From positions 1 to 50,274 of the forward strand of contig JAXDOR010000210.1 of the NCBI GenBank assembly GCA_034668825.1: a stretch of 50,274 bases of DNA, read 5' to 3'. This stretch comes from CANKHA01 sp034668825 (GTDB taxonomy: Bacteria; Pseudomonadota; Alphaproteobacteria; Rhizobiales; Xanthobacteraceae). The position numbers and the translations under genes are program-made. How positions within the stretch are numbered: position 1 is the first letter of the stretch; each line of letters starts with the position of its first letter. Below, one piece after another: positions 33,383-42,030 of the stretch. Under the pieces are notes generated by a model, which saw nothing but the letters and a program-made list of their open reading frames with translations, was not told where the DNA came from and did no database searches.

Positions 33383-34533
33383 CCGTGGCGATCCGTGCCG
33401 TGCCGCCGAGTGAGGAAGTCACGCCGCCGCGCGCCGTGCACAAGGCGCTGCCTAAGATTGCCATCAACGGCCGCTTCCTCACGCAGCGGACATCCGGCGT
33501 GCAGCGCTTCGCGCTCGAGACCACGAAGGCAATCGATGCATTGCTCGATACCCCGGACTATCGCGCGCTGAAAGGGCATGTGGAGTTGTTGGCACCGCGT
33601 AGCTCGCGGAGTTTCGATCTGGCGAATATCCCTCTCAGGCGCTGCGGCCTGACCAGCGGCTATGTGTGGGAACAGATCGAGTTCCCGCTCTATGGCGCCG
33701 GCCGTCTGTTGTTGAATTTCTGTATGCTGGGCCCCGTCGCCGCGCGCCGGCAAATCGTGGTGGTGCATGACGCCACCGTGAAGGCGTTGCCGGACAATTT
33801 CTCCTGGCGCTTCCGCGCGGCTTACGATTTTCTCATCCCGCGTCTGTGCCGGCGCGCCGTGCTGCCGGTCACGGTATCCGAATTCTCCCGGAGCGAGATC
33901 GGACGCCTCTACGGCGTCGACACCGATGCCATGCCGATCTGCGCCGAAGGCGGCGACCACATCACCGCGGTGGCCGCGGACCAGTCGGTGATCCAGCGTC
34001 TCGACCTTGCCGGGCGCAAATTCTTTCTCGGTGTCGGTGTCGGCAGCAGCAACAAGAATATCGAAACCGTGCTGGCGGCCTATTCCCAAGCCGGCCTTGA
34101 TGACACGCTCCTCGTGCTCACCGGGAAGCGCGATGCGCGGGTGCATGGGCAGCTCGTCAGCGTTACCTCTGATGGCGTTCGCAATGTCGGATTCGTTTCC
34201 GATGCCGAGTTGCGCGCGCTCTATGAGAACGCCATCGCGCTGGTATTTCCGTCCCGCTACGAAGGCTTTGGGCTGCCGCCGCTCGAAGCCATGACATGCG
34301 GCTGCCCGGTTATCGTCAGCGACCAGCCTGCTTTGGTCGAGGTCACGGCGGACGCGGCCCTGCGCTGCGGCATCGATGACGCGCCGGAGCTTGCCCGGCT
34401 TATGCGCTTGGTGCACGACGATTCAGCCGTCCGCGCGAAATTGAAGACCGCTGGTCTTGAGCGGGCAGCGCGTTTCACCTGGCGCGCCACTGCGCGCATG
34501 CTCCTGGATCAGTGCATCCGGATCGGCGTGTGA
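33379..34533 (+). CDS. Glycosyltransferase family 4
   Basis: The 384-residue product is a GT-B enzyme. The N-terminal part shows IAINGRFLTQRTSGVQRFALET, a signature of mannosyl/rhamnosyl-type family 4 transferases in EPS loci. The donor domain shows FFLGVGVGSSNKNIETVLAAY, and FPSRYEGFGLPPLEAMTCGCPVIVSD carries the E-x7-E motif. The frame is open further upstream, but ATG 33379 overlaps the polymerase stop (ATGA) and lies at the family N-terminus. The sugar and linkage are unknown. The stop TGA shares its last base with the next start (TGATG). Confidence 0.93.
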   Translation: MTVAIRAVPPSEEVTPPRAVHKALPKIAINGRFLTQRTSGVQRFALETTKAIDALLDTPDYRALKGHVELLAPRSSRSFDLANIPLRRCGLTSGYVWEQIEFPLYGAGRLLLNFCMLGPVAARRQIVVVHDATVKALPDNFSWRFRAAYDFLIPRLCRRAVLPVTVSEFSRSEIGRLYGVDTDAMPICAEGGDHITAVAADQSVIQRLDLAGRKFFLGVGVGSSNKNIETVLAAYSQAGLDDTLLVLTGKRDARVHGQLVSVTSDGVRNVGFVSDAELRALYENAIALVFPSRYEGFGLPPLEAMTCGCPVIVSDQPALVEVTADAALRCGIDDAPELARLMRLVHDDSAVRAKLKTAGLERAARFTWRATARMLLDQCIRIGV

Positions 34534-35891
34534 TGGCAGTCGCGCGCAATGTCATTGCCAACATCGCAGGCACCGGCGTTCTGGTCGCCACCACCGCCGC
34601 GACCACGATCCTGTCGTTTCGGCTGGCCGGTGCCGAGCAATACGGCCTGATAGGATTCTATCTGACGCTCCACAGCATCGTTGCCATGCTCGATACAGGC
34701 CTGGGGCCCGGACTGGTGCGCGAGGTCGCGCATACCCGAATGGGCGATCAACCGCATGGGCTGCGGACAATCCTTTTCACGTTTCAAGGCATCTATGCCG
34801 GTATCACCATCCTCACCACGCTGGTGCTGATTGGCGCTTCAAGCTTTATGAGCACGTGGCTTTCCGCGCGCACCATTTCGCCCGGCGAAATCCAAATCGC
34901 GCTGGTGCTGGCCGCGCTCACCGTTGGCCTGCAACGGCTGCGCACGGTTTATTCGGTATTCCTGGAAGGCCTGGAGCAGCAGGTGCTGGTCAACCTGCTG
35001 CAAGGCAGCACGTCCATCGTGCGCGCCATCGTCGTGCTCGGTGCCATGCTTCTGATCGCGCCGACGGCCATCGTGTTTCTCGCCGCCATGCTGTTGCTCA
35101 TCTGCGCGGAAGTTGTTGTCACCGCCGTCTTTGCTTGGCGCTCGACCCGCGAAAGCGGCGACCCGGCGCGGTTCTCGCGGCCGATGATCCACCGCTTGTG
35201 GCGTTATCTGGTGACATGTTCGCTCGCCGTCGCCATCGGAGCGCTGCTGCAGGCCGCTGATAAGTTCGTGGTGAGCGCCGCCCTACCGCTGGAAGTGGTC
35301 GGTCGCTACATCTTTATCTCGCAAATTTGCCTCATCATACTCAAGCTGGTCGCGCCCAATGTCACCGCGATCTTCCCGCGCTTGTCCGCATCGGTGCGGC
35401 GCGACGATGCAATCGAGACGAGACGGATCTATTTCGTCGCCTCGCAGACCGTGTCTTGCATCGTTGCTATCATGACGCTGGGCGCGGTTTTCTTCGGCTC
35501 CGAGGCCCTCTATATCCTGACCGGCAGTTGGGACATTGGGCGGGACTATTATTTGTTTTTCGCCGTCCTCGCTGCGGGTTATGGTTTGAACAGCCTCTGC
35601 CTCATCCCCAATGCGCTACGCCGAAGCGAGGGAGATGCCGCTACCGCCTTGTGGGGTAATGGAGCGGCGGCGCTGTTTTACTTGCCGGCGATTATTATTC
35701 TGACGCCGATTTACGGCATCATGGCCCCCGCGTGGCTGTGGCTCGCTGTGAACGCCGCCCTGCTGGTTCTGTTCGCGGCCCGCGCTAATCGCCGCATCCT
35801 CCCCGCGCACTCGTGGTCATGGCTTCTGGCCTGCCTGATGCCGCAATTTGCCGCAACCGCGGCGATATTCGCCGTCGCCCGCGCCGCGTAG
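34533..35891 (+). CDS. Polysaccharide flippase (Wzx/MATE-like)
   Basis: The 452-residue protein has 12 or more hydrophobic helices, beginning with ARNVIANIAGTGVLVATTAATTILSFRLAGAEQYGLIGFYLTL, the typical start of the polysaccharide biosynthesis/flippase family. It would move undecaprenyl-linked repeat units to the periplasm for Wzy. ATG 34533 overlaps the preceding TGA. It ends the six-gene EPS operon and converges with the gumK-like gene; the 129 bases between (35892-36020) show no clear terminator or gene. Confidence 0.93.
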   Translation: MAVARNVIANIAGTGVLVATTAATTILSFRLAGAEQYGLIGFYLTLHSIVAMLDTGLGPGLVREVAHTRMGDQPHGLRTILFTFQGIYAGITILTTLVLIGASSFMSTWLSARTISPGEIQIALVLAALTVGLQRLRTVYSVFLEGLEQQVLVNLLQGSTSIVRAIVVLGAMLLIAPTAIVFLAAMLLLICAEVVVTAVFAWRSTRESGDPARFSRPMIHRLWRYLVTCSLAVAIGALLQAADKFVVSAALPLEVVGRYIFISQICLIILKLVAPNVTAIFPRLSASVRRDDAIETRRIYFVASQTVSCIVAIMTLGAVFFGSEALYILTGSWDIGRDYYLFFAVLAAGYGLNSLCLIPNALRRSEGDAATALWGNGAAALFYLPAIIILTPIYGIMAPAWLWLAVNAALLVLFAARANRRILPAHSWSWLLACLMPQFAATAAIFAVARAA

Positions 35892-36020
35892 CCCCAGGCC
35901 GGCTCCGTCCTAATCATTATTCCGGTGGTCTTGCTTGCGACAGTCGTCGCCATGGCGGCGTCAGTCGCTGCAAGCAGCGAGTTGCGGCTCTTTGCGCTCG
36001 ACGTTATCCGGCGATGGGTT

Positions 36021-37181
36021 TCATTGCCGGGAAGCGTGAGCCCTGCCCGCTGAGCGGTCGGCCGTCGCTGGTGACGCCGCAATCTTCGTATCCGGATAAT
36101 TCTCCGGGCTGATGATCCGGTCGGCGACTTCCGGCCAAGACAGCAATTTGGGCGGCGCGAATTTGCCGCTGGAAAGCGCCCCGCCGATTGCTTGCGCGAC
36201 CGATACCGCGTTGCCCGGGATGTAGCCGAAGCGGCCGGCATAGTCGCTCACAACTACGGCCGGGCATACCGCCGGTACGCCGAAGGATGCGTATTGCATC
36301 AGCTTCAGGGAGGAATCGGCCAAGTATTCTGCCACGTGCTCCGGGTCATAGGGCGCGATCCCGAAATGCGCGTGCTTGAGATAAGGCAGCGTCTCGCGGA
36401 ACGGCATCTCGCTGTAGACCTTCACATTCGGATAGTTCAACCGCGCGGCATGCCGGCCGCCGCCGATGACATGAAATGTGATGTAGGGAAACGCCGGAGC
36501 CGCGATATCGAAAAAGCCGCGGTCGAACAGCATGGAACCAATCGACACCGCATGAATGCCGGCGCCGTAGGGAGTCGACCCGACGACGACCGGATTCGGA
36601 TCGAAACCATTGGGCACATAGCGGACATTCCCATGGGGCGGCAGCGAAGGCGCCATGCGCCGCGACTTCACCATGACAGCCTCAAACCGCGCGAAATATT
36701 TCTCAAGCTCGTGCGACACGAACGGGTCGACGCTGATCGTGTCGAGTGGGTCCGAGACAATGAAGATTTTTCTCGCCGTTGGATTGAGCCTTTCAATCTC
36801 AGGCATGAAAATCGGCGCCATGCCCGACTCGACAATGATCGTGTCGCTGCTCGCAACCCAGTGTTTGAACACCTCCGGCGTGCGGCGGCGATAAGCCATG
36901 AACAACAGCCGCGACAGACCTTGCAGCGCGCGGACATGCCAATTGAACGGGTGCCAGGTTGTCTTCCAAAGATAGCACTCGACGCCCGCGAAATTCTCGA
37001 CCGCGTTAGCGCGGTCGGCGATCGAGAGGCGCGGGTCGTGGCGCAGGTACGACAGCCAACTAAACCCGGTCGAGAAGAAGCGCAGCATGCCGCGCTTGGC
37101 GAGTTCCTGGGCGACAAAATGCACCCCAGCACGGCGAGGGCTGCGGTAATCGTGACCTGAAATGAGAAGATAGCGGTGCAA
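36021..37181 (-). CDS. gumK: GumK-like glucuronosyltransferase (GT70)
   Basis: This 386-residue protein closely resembles Xanthomonas GumK, the membrane-associated enzyme that transfers glucuronate from UDP-GlcA during xanthan assembly. Shared blocks recalled from GumK include the start SGHDYRSPRRAGVHF, ECYLWKTTWHPFN, SIGSMLFDRGFFDIA, FHVIGGG, KHAHFGIAPYDPEHVAEYL and DSSLKLMQYASFGVPAVCP. Asp144 in VSDPLDTISV aligns with the GumK catalytic-base position as remembered. The gene stands on the opposite strand to the main EPS operon and is convergent with it. ugd, which makes the donor UDP-GlcA, lies close by on the same strand. It indicates an acidic polymer containing glucuronic acid. Confidence 0.9.
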   Translation of the reverse strand: MHRYLLISGHDYRSPRRAGVHFVAQELAKRGMLRFFSTGFSWLSYLRHDPRLSIADRANAVENFAGVECYLWKTTWHPFNWHVRALQGLSRLLFMAYRRRTPEVFKHWVASSDTIIVESGMAPIFMPEIERLNPTARKIFIVSDPLDTISVDPFVSHELEKYFARFEAVMVKSRRMAPSLPPHGNVRYVPNGFDPNPVVVGSTPYGAGIHAVSIGSMLFDRGFFDIAAPAFPYITFHVIGGGRHAARLNYPNVKVYSEMPFRETLPYLKHAHFGIAPYDPEHVAEYLADSSLKLMQYASFGVPAVCPAVVVSDYAGRFGYIPGNAVSVAQAIGGALSSGKFAPPKLLSWPEVADRIISPENYPDTKIAASPATADRSAGRAHASRQ

Positions 37182-37324
37182 GGCAGTCAGGCTCGCCGTT
37201 AAGGCCGATTGTCTTCGATCGGCCGGGTACCCGGAAGGATACCGGCATGTCCTTAAAAAGCTTTATCCTCTTAAAGTCCGCCAATATTGCGCGGCCTAGG
37301 CCTCGTCCCTATAGTCCGCGCCGT

Positions 37325-37402
37325 CGGAGCGTAGCGCAGCCCGGTTAGCGCACCTGCCTGGGGGGCAGGGGGTCGGGAGTTCAAATCTCCCCGCTCCGAC
37401 CA
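37325..37402 (+). tRNA. tRNA-Pro (anticodon GGG)
   Basis: The acceptor stem CGGAGCG pairs with CGCTCCG. The anticodon stem CCTGC/GCAGG carries the loop CTGGGGG with anticodon GGG, reading CCC (and CCU). The T-arm GGGAG-TTCAAAT-CTCCC is complete and CCA is encoded (37400-37402). The 3' end lies 5 bases from the convergent stop of ugd, so the two transcripts must meet or overlap. Confidence 0.96.
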
Positions 37403-37407
37403 TCACT

Positions 37408-38769
37408 CTATTGAAGGTGCCGGCGGCGGCGCTCGATACCCCCCGGACCGCTTTCCAGTCCCTCCGGCGGCCGCCCGACGCTCGAATAGCTGAAGCCGTA
37501 TTTCGTCACGTCATCCGGCTGGTAGACGTTGCGGAGGTCGATCATGACCGGCTGGCGCATGACGCCCTTCAGCCTGTTCAAATCCAGCGCGCGGAATTGC
37601 TCCCACTCCGTGACGATCACCACCGCGTCAGCGCCCTCGCCGCATGAATAGGGATCGTCGCAATAGTGGACGTTGGTCAGGACTTTTTTGGCTTGCTCGG
37701 CGGCGACGGGATCATAGGCCCGCACCTTGGCGCCCATATCCTCCAGCGCTGTGATGATGGAAATCGCGGGCGCCTCGCGCATGTCGTCAGTATTCGGCTT
37801 AAACGCCAGCCCGAGCACAGCGATGGTTTTTCCCCGCAGATTGCCGCCGAGCGCCGCGCTCACTTTGCGTGCCATCGCCCGTTTCCTTGATTCGTTGACG
37901 GCGACGACGGTCTCGACGATGCGCAGCGGCGAGTCATAATCCTGGGCGGTTTTGATCAGCGCCACCGCGTCCTTGGGAAAGCACGAGCCGCCGAATCCCG
38001 GACCCGCATGCAAGAACTTCGATCCAACACGATTGTCGAGACCGATGCCGCGCGCGACTTCCTGGACGTTGGCTCCCACCTTCTCGCACAATTCAGCGAT
38101 CTCGTTGATGAAGGTGATCTTGGTGGCGAGAAAGGCGTTGGCGGCGTATTTGATCAGTTCGGCGGTGCGCCTTCCGGTGTAAAGCAGCGGCGACGCGTTG
38201 AGATAGAGCGGCCGGTACAACTCCGCCATCACCGCTTTGGCTTTCGGATCATCGCTGCCGACAACGATGCGGTCGGGATGTTTGAAGTCGTTGATCGCCG
38301 CTCCCTCGCGCAAAAATTCCGGATTTGAAACCACGGCGAAGTCCGCGTCAGGACGCACGGCGCGGATGATGCTCTCGACTTCATCCCCGGTGCCGACAGG
38401 CACTGTCGATTTTGTGACCACGACGGTGAAGCCGTCGAGCTGCGCGGCGATATCTCGCGCTGCTTCGAAGACGTAGGCGAGGTCGGCATGGCCATCGCCG
38501 CGGCGCGACGGCGTGCCGACCGCGATGAACACCGCATCCGCCGCCTTTACCGGCCCGGCCAGGTCGGTGGTAAAGGCCAGCCGGCCCTCCTTCAGGTTTC
38601 TCGCCACCAGCTCGGCCAGGCCCGGCTCGTAAATCGGCATCACGCCACGCAAAAGCGACGCGATCTTTTCCTTATTGGTGTCAACGCAAATAACGTTGTG
38701 ACCGAAGTCGGCAAAGCAGGCGCCGGAGACGAGGCCGACATAACCGGAACCAATAATCGCCACCTGCAT
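37408..38769 (-). CDS. ugd: UDP-glucose 6-dehydrogenase
   Basis: Ugd oxidises UDP-glucose twice with NAD+ to UDP-glucuronate. The 453-residue product has the N-terminal Rossmann motif GSGYVGLVSG, the central helix with NAFLATKITFINEIAELCE, and the catalytic cysteine in GFGGSCFPKD. A C-terminal UDP-binding domain begins around KTIAVLGLAFKPNTDDMREAP. ATG 38769 with AGGAAA 9 bases upstream is preferred over the TTG at 38775. It is separated from gumK only by tRNA-Pro and supplies its donor. The C-terminal tail after about residue 435 is basic and of low complexity. Confidence 0.96.
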   Translation of the reverse strand: MQVAIIGSGYVGLVSGACFADFGHNVICVDTNKEKIASLLRGVMPIYEPGLAELVARNLKEGRLAFTTDLAGPVKAADAVFIAVGTPSRRGDGHADLAYVFEAARDIAAQLDGFTVVVTKSTVPVGTGDEVESIIRAVRPDADFAVVSNPEFLREGAAINDFKHPDRIVVGSDDPKAKAVMAELYRPLYLNASPLLYTGRRTAELIKYAANAFLATKITFINEIAELCEKVGANVQEVARGIGLDNRVGSKFLHAGPGFGGSCFPKDAVALIKTAQDYDSPLRIVETVVAVNESRKRAMARKVSAALGGNLRGKTIAVLGLAFKPNTDDMREAPAISIITALEDMGAKVRAYDPVAAEQAKKVLTNVHYCDDPYSCGEGADAVVIVTEWEQFRALDLNRLKGVMRQPVMIDLRNVYQPDDVTKYGFSYSSVGRPPEGLESGPGGIERRRRHLQ

Positions 38770-38997
38770 AGTCAAATTTCCTGTCTAGAATTTTGCCGGC
38801 CAATCGGGGCAATCAGGCTTAACGGTTTATTGATGCAACCGCACCACGAGCCATGCGGCACGGCTGTTTAATATCGGCGAAAAACGTCGCTATTGGCTTA
38901 ATTTCCGCCTCGAATCCCGCCCGGAGACCGTGTGTTGCCTTAGCCGCCAAGCGCCGCGATGATACAGCCTGGCGCTGGCGCAGCACGGGAGGATCAC

Positions 38998-40026
38998 ATG
39001 AAGCGGTTTGGATGGGGCACCTGGGCTGCGGCAGCTTTCGGCTGTTGTCTGATCGCGGGCCCCGCCACGGCTGAGGATTTTTTCACCGGTAAGACCATCA
39101 AGTTCATCGTCGGCGGCGACCCCGGCGGCGGCTACGACATCTACGCCCGCGCTATTGGCCGGCATCTTTCCCGTTTCATCCCCGGCGCCCCGACCGTCGT
39201 GGTGCAGAATATGGCCGGCGCCGGCAGCGGCCGCGCGGCCGCCTTCATCTACACCGTGGCGCCGAAGGACGGCACCACGATCGCGGCACTGATGCCCGGC
39301 GCCATCATCGGGCCGCTGCTGGAAGACCGCGCCGAGGGACTCTACGATCCGCCAAAGTTCGCCTATCTCGGCACCGCCGATAGCGGCACGCGTATATGTG
39401 CGACGTTCCACACCTCCAAGATCAAGACCTTCGAGGATGCGCAGAAGCAAAAGCTCACCGTCGGCGCCAGCGCGGCAGGCGGAGCCACCCGGGATTACGC
39501 TTTCCTTCTCAATCACTCCGCCGATGCCAAGTTCGAGATCGTGTCCGGTTACACCGGCACGCCGGATATCTCGCTGGCGATGGAGCGCGGCGAAGTCGAC
39601 GGGCTTTGCGGTTTTGACTGGGCCAGCCTGAAATCGCAAAAGCCCGACTGGGTGCGCGACAACAAGCTCAATATTCTGGTGCAGATCGGTCCGCGCTCCG
39701 ACCCCGAACTCACCAAGCGCGGCATTCCCGAGCTTTGGAAATTCGTCAAAAGCGAGGATGTTCGCAAAGCCGTCGAGGTGGTGGTGGCACAGCAGGTGTT
39801 CGGCCGGCCTTATATTGCTCCACCAGGAACACCGGAGGACCGCGTGAAAATCCTGCGCGACGCCTTCACCGCCACTATGCAGGACAAGGAATTTCTCGCG
39901 GATGCGGAGCGCTCGCGGATCGACATTACTCCGACATCTGGAGAGGCGGTGCAGGACACCATCCAGAAGCTTTACGCCAGTCCGAAAGAGGTGATCGATC
40001 GCGCCAAGCAGCTAATTAAGCCGTAA
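38998..40026 (+). CDS. TctC/Bug-type periplasmic solute-binding protein
   Basis: The 342-residue protein has a signal peptide with predicted cleavage after Ala25 (ATA-ED). The mature part shows the tripartite tricarboxylate receptor pattern: GKTIKFIVGGDPGGGYDIYARAIGRHL near the start, VVVQNMAGAGSG, and AAGGATRDYAFLLNH. Such proteins bind carboxylates or other small acids in the periplasm. No TctA/TctB membrane genes are present, so it is an orphan receptor; this is common in the Bug family. ATG 38998 follows GGGAGGATCAC. The 222-base gap upstream to ugd shows no recognisable element. Confidence 0.9.
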   Translation: MKRFGWGTWAAAAFGCCLIAGPATAEDFFTGKTIKFIVGGDPGGGYDIYARAIGRHLSRFIPGAPTVVVQNMAGAGSGRAAAFIYTVAPKDGTTIAALMPGAIIGPLLEDRAEGLYDPPKFAYLGTADSGTRICATFHTSKIKTFEDAQKQKLTVGASAAGGATRDYAFLLNHSADAKFEIVSGYTGTPDISLAMERGEVDGLCGFDWASLKSQKPDWVRDNKLNILVQIGPRSDPELTKRGIPELWKFVKSEDVRKAVEVVVAQQVFGRPYIAPPGTPEDRVKILRDAFTATMQDKEFLADAERSRIDITPTSGEAVQDTIQKLYASPKEVIDRAKQLIKP

Positions 40027-40042
40027 GCGCGAGCGGAGCGGT

Positions 40043-40624
40043 CTAGCTGATTACCGCATCGAGAAGCCGGCGGCATTCGCCGAGTTCGTGCAACGCCGCC
40101 TGCAGCTTGCGTAGGTCCTCGCGCGCCAGACCTGAGGCTGCTTTGGGCATCGGCGCTTTTGGCTCATCAAGCGCCGGCTCCCGCCGTTCAACGACGCCAC
40201 TCGTTGGTGATTCCGCCTTAGCATCCCGCCCGAGCAACGACGGTAACAACCCGCGCAGGCCGCGTCCGCGCCCTGTTACCTCGTCAGCCGCAGAAGCCGC
40301 CGGCAGATCGTCGGCCTCGTCATCACCCGGCCGATGCGCTGGTTGTTCCGCGCCTGCTTGCCAGACGTTTTGCACGAACTTGACGCCATGCTCCTTGAGG
40401 ATGCGCTGGACGCCGCGAATGGTGTAGCCCTCGCCGTAAAGCAGCTGCCGGATGCCGCGCAGGAGATCGACGTCGTCGGCGCGATAATAGCGGCGGCCAC
40501 CGGCGCGCTTCATCGGTCGGATTTGCGTGAAGCGGCTCTCCCAGAAGCGCAAGACGTGCTGCGGCACGTCGAGGTCGTCGGCGACCTCGCTGATGGTGCG
40601 GAAGGCGTCGGGCGCCTTGTCCAA
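40043..40624 (-). CDS. MerR-family transcriptional regulator
   Basis: The 193-residue protein starts with a MerR winged-helix domain: FRTISEVADDLDVPQHVLRFWESRFTQIRPMKR followed by GGRRYYRADDVDLLRGIRQLLY. The C-terminal half is low in order (Ala/Glu/Pro-rich) with a final helix (REDLRKLQAALHELGECRRLLDAVI). No effector-binding domain is recognisable. The gene follows ihfA by 32 bases on the same strand, an arrangement conserved in alphaproteobacteria (the plsX-fabH-ihfA-merR block). Its targets are unknown. Confidence 0.92.
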   Translation of the reverse strand: MDKAPDAFRTISEVADDLDVPQHVLRFWESRFTQIRPMKRAGGRRYYRADDVDLLRGIRQLLYGEGYTIRGVQRILKEHGVKFVQNVWQAGAEQPAHRPGDDEADDLPAASAADEVTGRGRGLRGLLPSLLGRDAKAESPTSGVVERREPALDEPKAPMPKAASGLAREDLRKLQAALHELGECRRLLDAVIS

Positions 40625-40656
40625 AGCCGCCTCCTCCTTATTGCGCGAAGTGAGAA

Positions 40657-40971
40657 TTATTCGCCGCCGTCGACGGTGACGTCGCCGTTGATCCGGTCTT
40701 TGAGAATGGCGGAAGGCTTGAACACCATGACGCGACGCGGCGAGATCGGAACCTCTTTGCCGGTTTTTGGATTACGGCCGATCCGCTGGCCTTTCTTACG
40801 CACGACAAAGGAACCGAAGGAAGAAAGCTTCACGGTTTCTCCGCGCTCCAGACAATCAGTGATCTCTTTCAGAACCAATTCGACGAGCGTCGACGACTCC
40901 GTGCGCGACAGCCCTACCTTTTGGTAGACGGCTTCGCACAGGTCCGCGCGTGTTACAGTCTTTCCGCTCAT
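40657..40971 (-). CDS. ihfA: Integration host factor subunit alpha
   Basis: IHF is a heterodimeric DNA-bending protein used in recombination, replication and sigma-54 promoter activation. The 104-residue product begins with TVTRADLCEAVYQKVGLSRTES and carries the conserved GETVKLSSFGSFVVRKKGQRIGRNPKTGKEVPI arm region with the DNA-intercalating proline (GRNPKTG). The alpha rather than beta assignment follows from the start and from the fabH-ihfA-merR neighbourhood. It may assist the sigma-54 promoter of glnBA in this same window, which is inference. Confidence 0.95.
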   Translation of the reverse strand: MSGKTVTRADLCEAVYQKVGLSRTESSTLVELVLKEITDCLERGETVKLSSFGSFVVRKKGQRIGRNPKTGKEVPISPRRVMVFKPSAILKDRINGDVTVDGGE

Positions 40972-41052
40972 CGCCAGCCCCGCTGTCGGCGATTATAGGC
41001 TACTGAAATATCGACGATATTAGCATTGTGCAGCAGGGTCAACGGGCAGAAA

Positions 41053-42030
41053 TCACCAACGCAGCAGCACGGAACCCCAGGTAAAGCCCCCACCCATGGC
41101 CTCCAGCAGCACCAAATCCCCGGCTTTGATGCGGCCATCGGCCACCGCGACCGACAATGCCAGCGGTATCGACGCCGCCGAGGTGTTGCCATGCCGGTCG
41201 ACCGTGGTGACGACCTTCGCAGGGTCGATGCCGAGCTTGCGCGCGCTGTCGTCGATGATGCGCTTGTTGGCCTGGTGCGGCACAAACCAGTCGATATCCG
41301 CCGCGGTGTAGCCCGTGGCTTTGAAAGCATCCTCGATCACGTCGGTGATCATGGCCACGGCGTGCTTGAATACCGCGCGGCCTTCCATACGCACGACGCC
41401 GATAGTCCCTGTCGAGGACGGCCCGCCATCGGAATAGAGCTTGCTCTTGTAGCGCCCATCGGAGCGCAGATGCGAGGTAAGCAGGCCGCGGTCGTCCCGC
41501 GTGCCCGACTGGGGTTGCAGTTCCATCACCACCGCGCCGGCACCGTCGCCGAACAGCACGCAGGTGGTCCGGTCCTTCCAATCGACAAGACGCGAGAAGG
41601 TCTCGGCGCCGATCACCAGAGCGCGCTTGAAGGCGCCGGATTTCAGGAACCCGTCCGTGGTCGCCAGTGCATAGACAAAGCCCGAGCACACCGCTTGCAA
41701 GTCGAAAGCCGCGCCGTGATGGATCCCAAGCCCGGCCTGAACAGATACAGCGGCGGCTGGAAACGTATTGTCGGCGGTGGAGGTCGCGAGCACGATGAGA
41801 TCGATCGACTGCGCATCGACTCCGGCGTGGGCCAGAGCGGCACGCGCGGCATGCAGTGCGAGGTCGGAAGTGACCTCCCCGGCGGCAGCGATATGTCGTT
41901 CGCGGATGCCCGTGCGTTGCACGATCCATTCATCGGACGTATCGACGGTCTGTGCCAATTCAGCGTTGGTAAGGACGCGGCTGGGTAGATAACCACCACA
42001 GCCGAGCACCACAGAACGCATAACCGTCAC
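41053..42030 (-). CDS. fabH: Beta-ketoacyl-ACP synthase III
   Basis: FabH starts fatty acid synthesis by condensing acetyl-CoA with malonyl-ACP. The 325-residue protein carries Cys115 in LQAVCSGF, the His in WFVPHQANKRI and the Asn in DRHGNTSAAS, a complete Cys-His-Asn triad. The start is taken at GTG 42030, which overlaps the plsX stop (GTGA) and has GGAG at 7 bases. An ATG at 42021 is possible but lacks spacing. It is translationally coupled to plsX. Confidence 0.97.
   Translation of the reverse strand: MTVMRSVVLGCGGYLPSRVLTNAELAQTVDTSDEWIVQRTGIRERHIAAAGEVTSDLALHAARAALAHAGVDAQSIDLIVLATSTADNTFPAAAVSVQAGLGIHHGAAFDLQAVCSGFVYALATTDGFLKSGAFKRALVIGAETFSRLVDWKDRTTCVLFGDGAGAVVMELQPQSGTRDDRGLLTSHLRSDGRYKSKLYSDGGPSSTGTIGVVRMEGRAVFKHAVAMITDVIEDAFKATGYTAADIDWFVPHQANKRIIDDSARKLGIDPAKVVTTVDRHGNTSAASIPLALSVAVADGRIKAGDLVLLEAMGGGFTWGSVLLRW

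Noticed and set aside
33253..34416. 387-residue open frame opposite the glycosyltransferase
   Set aside because: Antisense shadow with composition unlike real proteins of the window.
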